Positions 1 through 4,591 of a DNA stretch of 7,332 bases are shown here, piece after piece. This DNA is from an uncultured Anaerotruncus sp. (lineage in GTDB: Bacteria > Bacillota_A > Clostridia > Oscillospirales > CAG-272), in assembly GCA_958414155.1 (NCBI GenBank), contig CATYWI010000056.1, positions 1-7,332 of the forward strand, written 5' to 3'. How positions within the stretch are numbered: the stretch's first letter is position 1; the number at the start of each line of letters is the position of its first letter. The notes below the pieces were generated by a model that was not told the DNA's origin, searched no databases, and saw nothing but the letters and a program-made list of their open reading frames with translations. Made by a program: the position numbers and the translations under genes.

Positions 1-583
1 TGCGGCGAAGGTCTTTGTTGCGAAAGGCTTCACCGGCGATAACGGCAAGGTCGTATGCCGAGGTGTAGTGCTCCGGATCGTCCAGTCCGTGCGGATTGAC
101 GAAATGCGTGTCCTTAAGACCGAGAGACTTGACGCGATCGTTCATCATATCCGCAAACGCTTCCGGCGATCCCGCAACGGCTATCGATATTGCCACTGCG
201 GCATCGTTGGCGGATTCAAGCATAAGGGCGTAGAGCAGTGCCTCAAGCGTCTGATGCTCGCCGGCGCAAAGATATACCGATGACCCCTCTATCCCGACCG
301 CTGCGGGAGGTATCTCCACCACCGTTGAAAGCGGCAGAGCCTCAATAGCCACAAGTGCCGTCATGAGTTTGGTCGTGCTTGCCATCGGCAGCCGTTCATG
401 GGCATTCTTTTCCCATAAAACACCCGCTCCGCCGTCACCGGCGTCAAACAGTATCGCGGACTTTGCTGATATGTCCTTTGCGGATATTGGCTCTGCGGCG
501 GCACCGGCATGAGCCGACGGCATAATAAACGACGCGATAAGACATATTATGACCGTAAGTGTCAGATATCTTTTTTTTCGCAT
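1..583 (-). CDS. Serine-type D-Ala-D-Ala carboxypeptidase (DacF/PBP5-like), 3' end cut off by window
   Basis: This is the N-terminal 194 codons of a secreted penicillin-binding-protein-type DD-carboxypeptidase (peptidase S11), which trims the terminal D-Ala from peptidoglycan stem peptides outside the membrane. Residues 1-26 form a signal peptide: a basic start (MRKKR), a hydrophobic core, then a likely cleavage after SAHA. The catalytic SxxK motif is S69-T-T-K72, inside LPMASTTKLMTALVA. The second active-site motif SxN is S124-A-N126, inside ESANDAAVA. A family-typical stretch, VNPHGLDDPEHYTSAYDLA, lies at about 162-180. The KTG motif and C-terminal domain would lie beyond the left edge. The ATG at 583 is supported by GGAG (594-591) 7 nt upstream. 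It is the last gene of the visible cluster, 67 bp after the YtfJ-family gene, and that gap holds a hairpin covering the Shine-Dalgarno. B. subtilis DacF is a forespore-expressed relative, so a sporulation role is possible, but a vegetative DacA-type role cannot be excluded. Confidence 0.93.
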   Translation of the reverse strand, partial: MRKKRYLTLTVIICLIASFIMPSAHAGAAAEPISAKDISAKSAILFDAGDGGAGVLWEKNAHERLPMASTTKLMTALVAIEALPLSTVVEIPPAAVGIEGSSVYLCAGEHQTLEALLYALMLESANDAAVAISIAVAGSPEAFADMMNDRVKSLGLKDTHFVNPHGLDDPEHYTSAYDLAVIAGEAFRNKDLRR

Positions 584-590
584 AACAACT

Positions 591-630
591 CTCCGGAGTA
601 ATTTTCTAAAAAATTATATTACTCCGGGAG
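591..630 (-). promoter_or_regulatory. Hairpin over the carboxypeptidase Shine-Dalgarno
   Basis: In the YtfJ-to-carboxypeptidase gap, bases 593-602 pair with 618-627 (arms CCGGAGTAAT and ATTACTCCGG, 10 bp). After a one-base bulge at 628, 591-592 pair with 629-630. The loop is about 15 nt and AT-rich. In the minus-strand transcript the 3' arm contains the GGAG that serves the start codon at 583, so the folded RNA would hide the ribosome binding site. No U-run follows the stem, so it does not look like an intrinsic terminator. The structure is seen directly; a regulatory role is inferred. Confidence 0.5.
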
Positions 631-641
631 CTGACTTATGC
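613..641 (-). promoter_or_regulatory. Possible promoter for the carboxypeptidase gene
   Basis: The minus strand carries a perfect TATAAT at 618-613. The spacing-appropriate upstream hexamer is poor for the vegetative sigma factor (GCATAA at 641-636, 17-nt spacer). GCATA resembles the -35 of forespore sigma F/G promoters, but the -10 region (AATATAA) matches sigma G only loosely and sigma F not at all well. A start site here would place transcription inside the hairpin described for this gap. Confidence is low because AT-rich gaps often contain TATAAT by chance. Confidence 0.2.
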
Positions 642-650
642 TTGCAAGGC

Positions 651-1076
651 TTATTCCTCGTCCTTGTCTTTGTCCTTTACAAATATGGTCTTGATTTTCG
701 CGATTATTTCGGGCGAACGCTCGATAACGCCTGCAACCTGCTCGATCGCGCCGTTCTGAGCCTCCATACCGACATTTATCATGTCAACGCTTCCGTCCGC
801 ACCGACAACAAGGAAACCTACCGGAGCGATGGAAAGACCGGTGCCGCCGCCTCCGCCGAAGTTTTGGAGCCTTGCACGCATAGCTTCCTCGTTTTTACCG
901 TTGAAGTCCATGCCGCCGGAGGCGAATCCCATTGAAATTTTTGATACGGGAATTATGACGGTTCCGGACGGGGTGCTGATGGGGTTGCCGATGACGGTAT
1001 TAGCATCGATCATCGAGCGAATGTTTTCAAGCGAGGACTGAATGATTTCCTGAAGTTTGTTTTCTGATGAAGCCAT
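651..1076 (-). CDS. ytfJ: GerW/YtfJ family sporulation protein
   Basis: This 141-residue protein matches the GerW (YtfJ) family of Firmicutes. The family hallmark runs across residues 23-55: IDANTVIGNP, then GTVIIPVSKISMGFASGG. It is followed by a glycine-rich loop (NFGGGGGTG, 72-80) and the conserved hydrophobic strand LSIAPVGFLVV (81-91). There is no signal peptide or membrane segment. In B. subtilis, YtfJ/GerW is made during sporulation and affects germination; its biochemical activity is unknown, and homologues also occur in Clostridia not known to sporulate. The C-terminus is a charged tail (KDKDKDEE). The ATG at 1076 has GAAAGGA (1090-1084) 7 nt upstream. It lies 25 bp after the DUF2953 gene, matching the B. 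subtilis ytfI-ytfJ pairing, so the two are probably co-transcribed. Family assignment is firm; the physiological role here is inferred. Confidence 0.93.
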   Translation of the reverse strand: MASSENKLQEIIQSSLENIRSMIDANTVIGNPISTPSGTVIIPVSKISMGFASGGMDFNGKNEEAMRARLQNFGGGGGTGLSIAPVGFLVVGADGSVDMINVGMEAQNGAIEQVAGVIERSPEIIAKIKTIFVKDKDKDEE

Positions 1077-1101
1077 AGCGGTTTCCTTTCATATAGTGAA
1101 A

Positions 1102-1782
1102 TTATTTCTTTATTTCTTTTTTTATAAATGTTATTCCGGTTCGGATAAGAACGTCGAACACCTGCCAGACGCGTATAGAAAAGCCGATCTCAATGTCTGC
1201 GGTGGTCTTTTCGGAAAGGTAATCGGCGCGGATGTCAACATCCGACCGCGCGGGATTTTTGAGTGTTTTTGTGCTGTCGAGCAGAGCGGCGATATATGCC
1301 GCGGACTGCGCTATAGCGCCGTAAAGGATCGCGGTGTTTGCCGCGTCGCCGGTCGCCACATTTATATGAAGTCGTGCCACGCGGACACGCAGATGACGCG
1401 CAAATCTGCCCACAGCCGTCTTGACGAGCGCAAGAATGAGAGATATTGTTTCTCCCAGCGGCTTTTTTTTGACCTTACCGGCTTTTTTTGCTTCCGCTTT
1501 GGCGGCTTTGTCGGCTGCCTTTTTTGCGTCCTTTTCTTTTTTCTTTGCCGCTGCCTTTTCGGCTTTCTTCTTTTCTTTTGCCGCCCGCTTTGCGAGCTTT
1601 TTCGGAGAATAATCGCACGGACGTATTTTTTTCTGCTTTCGCGGCATTATGGTTATCTTTATACCGCAAACGCGCACGGCAAGTCCGAAGTCATCGGCGT
1701 ATTTTATTATTACCTCGGCGCGGATCATCGCTATTCCGAAAAACAGCAAAAATATTCCGCCGATAATGCAGAGCGCCGTCAA
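1102..1782 (-). CDS. DUF2953 (YtfI-like) membrane-anchored protein with Lys/Ala-rich insert
   Basis: This 226-residue protein of unknown function belongs to DUF2953. Residues 2-20 form one hydrophobic N-terminal helix, likely a membrane anchor, followed by a short beta-like stretch (RAEVIIKYADDFGLAVRVCG, 21-40). Residues about 48-108 are an extremely basic, low-complexity Lys/Ala/Glu segment. The conserved family core then appears: HINVATGDAANTAILYGAIAQS (139-160), containing the GDAANTA-LYG signature, and a C-terminal stretch ending in FIKKEIKK. Translation most likely begins at TTG 1782-1780, because AAGGAGG (1796-1790) lies 7 nt upstream and no in-frame ATG exists before residue 19. It sits 38 bp after scpB and 25 bp before the YtfJ-family gene, the partner seen beside it in B. 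subtilis. Family membership is fairly sure from the GDAANTA motif and context; the function is unknown. Confidence 0.88.
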   Translation of the reverse strand: MTALCIIGGIFLLFFGIAMIRAEVIIKYADDFGLAVRVCGIKITIMPRKQKKIRPCDYSPKKLAKRAAKEKKKAEKAAAKKKEKDAKKAADKAAKAEAKKAGKVKKKPLGETISLILALVKTAVGRFARHLRVRVARLHINVATGDAANTAILYGAIAQSAAYIAALLDSTKTLKNPARSDVDIRADYLSEKTTADIEIGFSIRVWQVFDVLIRTGITFIKKEIKK

Positions 1783-1796
1783 GACATCGCCTCCTT
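1780..1796 (-). promoter_or_regulatory. Shine-Dalgarno fixing a TTG start for the DUF2953 gene
   Basis: AAGGAGG occupies 1796-1790 and is followed by a 7-nt spacer and TTG at 1782-1780. An out-of-frame ATG at 1787-1785 lies only 2 nt from the Shine-Dalgarno and would encode ATG-TCT-TGA, so TTG is the preferred start. Confidence 0.75.
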
Positions 1797-1820
1797 GCCA
1801 TGTATTTATTTCTGTTGATG

Positions 1821-2429
1821 TTATTCGTCGCTTGCGGCTTCTCCGGCGGCTTCGCCGTCCTCATCGGTACGGTTGGCAAGTGCATCGACCGCAGCAAGCA
1901 CAGAATCAGCCTCGGGCAGTTCTTTTATTGACGAAAGCCCGAATACGCGCAGAAATTTTTCGGTCGTGCCGTAAAGCATCGGTCTGCCCGGCGCGTCCAG
2001 TCTGCCGACCGGCGCTATAAGCTCCTTGTCGAGCAGCGAGCCTACGGCGTATGCCGAATCCACACCGCGCACCGTGTCTATAAACGCACGTGTCACCGGC
2101 TGATTGTACGCGGCGATAGCAAGCACCTCAAGCGATGATGCCGAAAGATTGCCGCCGCGTTTTATCCCGAGTGCTTCGCGTATATAAGGAAGATATTTTT
2201 CGTTAGTACACAACTGACATGACGAATCAAATGTAAGGAGCATGACTCCGCCTGTCTCATCGCGTCCCCAGCGCTCGGCAAGATGCATAACGAGCTGCTT
2301 TGTATCGCGGGGCGTGAGTCCCAGCACTTCGCCGAGCTTGGAATATTCCATCGGATGCCCGGCGGCAAAGAGTATCGCCTCAATGGCGCCTTCAAGCTGT
2401 TTTATATCTGTAAGACGTTCGTTTTCCAA
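1821..2429 (-). CDS. scpB: Segregation and condensation protein B (ScpB)
   Basis: ScpB is the winged-helix dimer-forming subunit of the bacterial SMC-ScpA-ScpB condensin, which loads on and compacts DNA near the origin to permit chromosome segregation. The 202-residue length is normal. The N-terminal winged helix begins at IEAILFAAGHPMEYSKLGEVLG (16-37). The second winged helix contains the family signature LEVLAIAAYNQPVTRAFIDTVRGVDS (100-125), then GRLDAPGRPMLYGTTEKFLRVFGL (142-165), and KELP follows at about 169-172. The last 20 residues are an acidic Asp/Glu/Ala tail, as is common in ScpB. The start is TTG at 2429, chosen because GAGGA (2441-2437) lies 7 nt upstream and the N-terminus aligns with the family; no ATG is available. 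It follows scpA by 13 bp, so its Shine-Dalgarno abuts the scpA stop and translational coupling is likely. Confidence 0.97.
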   Translation of the reverse strand: MENERLTDIKQLEGAIEAILFAAGHPMEYSKLGEVLGLTPRDTKQLVMHLAERWGRDETGGVMLLTFDSSCQLCTNEKYLPYIREALGIKRGGNLSASSLEVLAIAAYNQPVTRAFIDTVRGVDSAYAVGSLLDKELIAPVGRLDAPGRPMLYGTTEKFLRVFGLSSIKELPEADSVLAAVDALANRTDEDGEAAGEAASDE

Positions 2430-2441
2430 TGTCCTGTCCTC
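2427..2441 (-). promoter_or_regulatory. Shine-Dalgarno supporting a TTG start for scpB
   Basis: GAGGA at 2441-2437 is followed by 7 nt and TTG at 2429-2427. The scpA TAA stop (2445-2443) is immediately upstream, so a ribosome finishing scpA would lie over this site. Confidence 0.7.
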
Positions 2442-2442
2442 G

Positions 2443-3231
2443 TTATCTGTTCATTTCCGCAAGGTCTGCGCCGATATCGTCGGTCTCAGCGCTGTCCGCA
2501 GCAACGCCTATGGCAAAGCGTGTGCCGACGCCGTGAAGCGTTTCAAGCTCATCCGCGCCTTCGATTATTACAAGCCGGCGCATCTTCACCAGTTCAAGAA
2601 CGCCGATGAATATTGCCACAAGATCGGGGCGCGACACTGCATCGTCAAGCAGTGTGCCGAGGTCACAGGTCGTTTCCGAAGTGCGGAAATGCTCCATTAT
2701 CCCGATTATTTTCAATTCCACCGGAATGATTGGCTTTGCCATAGGACGCACAAGCTCGCCGCGGGCTTCCTTGTGAGTGTTTGCGTACGAAAGCACACGC
2801 CGCATCGCCTCATACAGCCTGTCGGGGTCCTGGTCCGCGACGTATGTTTTGTCTACCGATATTTCGTCGGTGTCCTTCTCCATACGTCCGGAGTATTGCT
2901 TGTATCGTTCGCCGAGTTTTGCGGCGGCTTTTTTTGCAGCCTCGAGACGCGCGATCGCCTCTGCCAGCCGCGCACGCGGATCTTCCTCCTCAGGGACCTC
3001 GCGGGGGAGGAGCATACGGCTTTTGATGAGCATAAGCTCGCTTGCCATGCTCAGAAATTCAACGGCAAGCTCGATATCAAGCTCCTGCGCGCGTGCGATG
3101 TATTCGATGTATTGGTCACAGATGAGCGTTATCGGAATATCCTCGAGCTGTACCTTGTTTTTGTGTATGAGATTCAGAAGAAGGTCGAGCGGACCTTCGA
3201 ATTTTTCGAGCTTATAGGTTATTCCTTCCAC
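2443..3231 (-). CDS. scpA: Segregation and condensation protein A (ScpA)
   Basis: ScpA is the kleisin that bridges the two SMC heads and binds the ScpB dimer in the condensin complex. The 262-residue product has the family N-terminus YKLEKFEGPLDLLLNLIHKN (6-25), with the near-invariant FEGPLDLLL, and helices QYIEYI and AVEFLSMASELMLIKSRMLLP (56-76) that contact the SMC neck. The middle (80-135) is charged and variable and binds ScpB in homologues. The C-terminal winged helix includes VELKIIGIMEHFRTSE (171-186) and VAIFIGVLELVKMRRLVI (205-222), which binds the SMC cap. The start is GTG at 3231 with GGAGA (3243-3239) 7 nt upstream; no upstream or nearby ATG fits. It begins 19 bp after the M50 protease stop and precedes scpB by 13 bp. 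The smc gene itself is not in the window. Confidence 0.97.
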   Translation of the reverse strand: MEGITYKLEKFEGPLDLLLNLIHKNKVQLEDIPITLICDQYIEYIARAQELDIELAVEFLSMASELMLIKSRMLLPREVPEEEDPRARLAEAIARLEAAKKAAAKLGERYKQYSGRMEKDTDEISVDKTYVADQDPDRLYEAMRRVLSYANTHKEARGELVRPMAKPIIPVELKIIGIMEHFRTSETTCDLGTLLDDAVSRPDLVAIFIGVLELVKMRRLVIIEGADELETLHGVGTRFAIGVAADSAETDDIGADLAEMNR

Positions 3232-3244
3232 AGTCGTGTCTCCG
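3229..3244 (-). promoter_or_regulatory. Shine-Dalgarno supporting a GTG start for scpA
   Basis: CGGAGA at 3244-3239 precedes GTG at 3231-3229 with a 7-nt spacer. The following codons read EGITYKLEKFEGPL, which is the expected ScpA N-terminus. Confidence 0.65.
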
Positions 3245-3250
3245 TGTCTG

Positions 3251-3952
3251 TCAGGCGAATATGGGGATCAGTCCCCAGAGACGATACATCCCCGTAAGGA
3301 TCGCGCTTGTGATAAATGAAAGAGGCACATCGAGAACGCCGAGCCAGAGCAGAGCAAAAATTGCTATCTCAATATATTTTTCATATTTCATAACGTCAAA
3401 ATACCACTTTGTGGGCAGAAAAATATAAAAGAAGCGCGAGCCGTCAAGCGGCGGTACGGGCAACAGGTTGAAAACCGCAAGCGACACGTTAAGAAGTGCG
3501 CCAAGCTTAAGGAAATAGACCCATACGAATATTGCAGTCATCGCTTTCTCGGATATGTCCGCCGGCAGAAAACTCAGCAGATAGTTTGAGAGCACTGAAA
3601 AAAACGAAAAAATGAATCCGAGCAAAAGGTTTGAAAGCGGACCTGCTATCGCGGATAGCGCCATGTCGCGGCGCGGCTTTTTGAAATTGCGTGACATGAT
3701 CGGAACGGGAGTCGCCCAGCCGAAGCCGAAAAACAGCATGCAGAGAAAGCCCGGAAGATTCAGATGCTTTATCGGGTTAAGCGTGACCCTGCCGAGGTTG
3801 TACGCGGTCGGATCGCCGAGCTTGTACGCGGTCCACGCGTGTGCCGATTCATGCACGGATAGCGATAGAACGATTATCGGCAGGGAGAGCAAAAGCCCTA
3901 TTACATATGATTTTATACCGTATGATCCGTATTCCAAGAGATATCTGAACAT
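3251..3952 (-). CDS. Site-2-protease-type membrane metalloprotease (peptidase M50)
   Basis: This 233-residue multi-pass membrane protein is a zinc-dependent intramembrane protease of the M50 family, of the short YwhC-like form that lacks PDZ or CBS domains. Hydrophobic segments lie at about 15-33, 66-83, 98-128, 138-160 and 192-225. The zinc-binding HExxH motif is H34-E-S-A-H38 in the first helix (LSLSVHESAHAWTAYKLGDP). The third ligand is supplied by the conserved NLLPVPPLDGSR (162-173), with D170 in the LDG motif. The start is ATG at 3952, because GGAAGGA (3966-3960) lies 7 nt upstream; a TTG at 3982 would add ten residues without a comparable site. It lies 33 bp after engB and 19 bp before scpA. 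In many Clostridia this gene precedes scpA. The substrate is unknown. A SpoIVFB-like role in sigma-factor processing is not supported by anything visible here. Confidence 0.93.
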   Translation of the reverse strand: MFRYLLEYGSYGIKSYVIGLLLSLPIIVLSLSVHESAHAWTAYKLGDPTAYNLGRVTLNPIKHLNLPGFLCMLFFGFGWATPVPIMSRNFKKPRRDMALSAIAGPLSNLLLGFIFSFFSVLSNYLLSFLPADISEKAMTAIFVWVYFLKLGALLNVSLAVFNLLPVPPLDGSRFFYIFLPTKWYFDVMKYEKYIEIAIFALLWLGVLDVPLSFITSAILTGMYRLWGLIPIFA

Positions 3953-3985
3953 ATAGCTGTCCTTCCTACCGCACAGCGGCAAAGA

Positions 3986-4591
3986 TTATTTACCTGCCGC
4001 GCCTGTTATCAGGCGCCAAAGCTCGTCTTTTCCCTCGCCGTTTACCGAGGAGAAGGGGATCACGGATATGCCTTGAGGGATTGCGGGGCAGGAAAGTATT
4101 TTTTCCATTGACTCGGCGCGCGCCTTTTTTGATTGCAGCTTGTCTGCTTTCGTTGCAGCCACGGCAAATGGAACGCCGGAGGCGGTAAGCCATTCAAGCA
4201 TCATTTTGTCGTCCGCCGTGAGACCGACGCGCATGTCTACCAGCTGGAGCACCAGCATTATGCGGTCGCGCGAGGGATTGTTTGTAAAATATCCGTCCGT
4301 CAGCTCCGACCAGCGCGCTTTGTCCTCCTGCGGGCGTTTGGCGTAGCCGTAGCCGGGAAGATCGACTAAGAATAGCTTCCCGTCAACATCGTAAAAGTTT
4401 ACCGTTATCGTTTTTCCGGGAGCGGAGCTTACCCGCGCAAGCGCGCGTCTGCCGAGAAGCGTGTTGATAAGCGAGCTTTTTCCCACATTTGAGCGTCCGG
4501 CGAGCGCGATCTGCGGCGTTGCGGAGCGGGGAAACTGCCTGACAGTCCCCGCCGTTATTTTAAGAGAAACGTTGTTGAGATTAAGCGCCAT
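3986..4591 (-). CDS. engB: Ribosome biogenesis GTPase EngB (YsxC/YihA)
   Basis: EngB is an essential TRAFAC-class GTPase that assists late assembly of the 50S ribosomal subunit. The 201-residue product is the usual length and carries the full set of G motifs: G1 GRSNVGKS (32-39), switch I around GKTITVNFY (59-67, with T61 a likely G2 threonine), G3 DLPG (77-80) followed by YGYAK, G4 TKAD (147-150) and a G5-like FSS (180-182). There is no membrane or export signal, so it acts in the cytosol on the ribosome. The ATG at 4591 lies within the last codons of lon (11-nt overlap) and has AAGGAG (4606-4601) 9 nt upstream inside lon, so translation of the two is probably coupled. The lon-engB order is common in Firmicutes, including B. 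subtilis lonA-ysxC, which supports the assignment. Confidence 0.98.
   Translation of the reverse strand: MALNLNNVSLKITAGTVRQFPRSATPQIALAGRSNVGKSSLINTLLGRRALARVSSAPGKTITVNFYDVDGKLFLVDLPGYGYAKRPQEDKARWSELTDGYFTNNPSRDRIMLVLQLVDMRVGLTADDKMMLEWLTASGVPFAVAATKADKLQSKKARAESMEKILSCPAIPQGISVIPFSSVNGEGKDELWRLITGAAGK

Noticed and set aside
549..1041. Plus-strand frames opposite the YtfJ-family gene and the carboxypeptidase gene start
   Set aside because: The minus-strand YtfJ-family protein matches its family along its whole length; the plus-strand frames show no plausible ribosome binding site or family.
1087..1101. TTTCA-N5-TGAAA inverted repeat before the YtfJ-family gene
   Set aside because: The arms are only 5 bp, AT-rich and overlap the ribosome binding site and the gene junction; this is expected by chance in such a sequence.
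1057..1818. A plus-strand frame with a hydrophobic Phe/Leu/Cys-rich stretch resembling a membrane protein
   Set aside because: The hydrophobic run is the reverse complement of the lysine-rich segment of the DUF2953 gene (AAA/AAG read as TTT/CTT), so it is an artefact.
2242..3297. A 351-codon open frame on the plus strand
   Set aside because: It is antisense to scpA and part of scpB, both certain from conserved motifs. The translation is low-information with no domain signature.
3953..3982. Upstream TTG start at 3982 for the M50 protease
   Set aside because: It would add ten residues that do not resemble the family N-terminus and would start across the Shine-Dalgarno used by the ATG at 3952.
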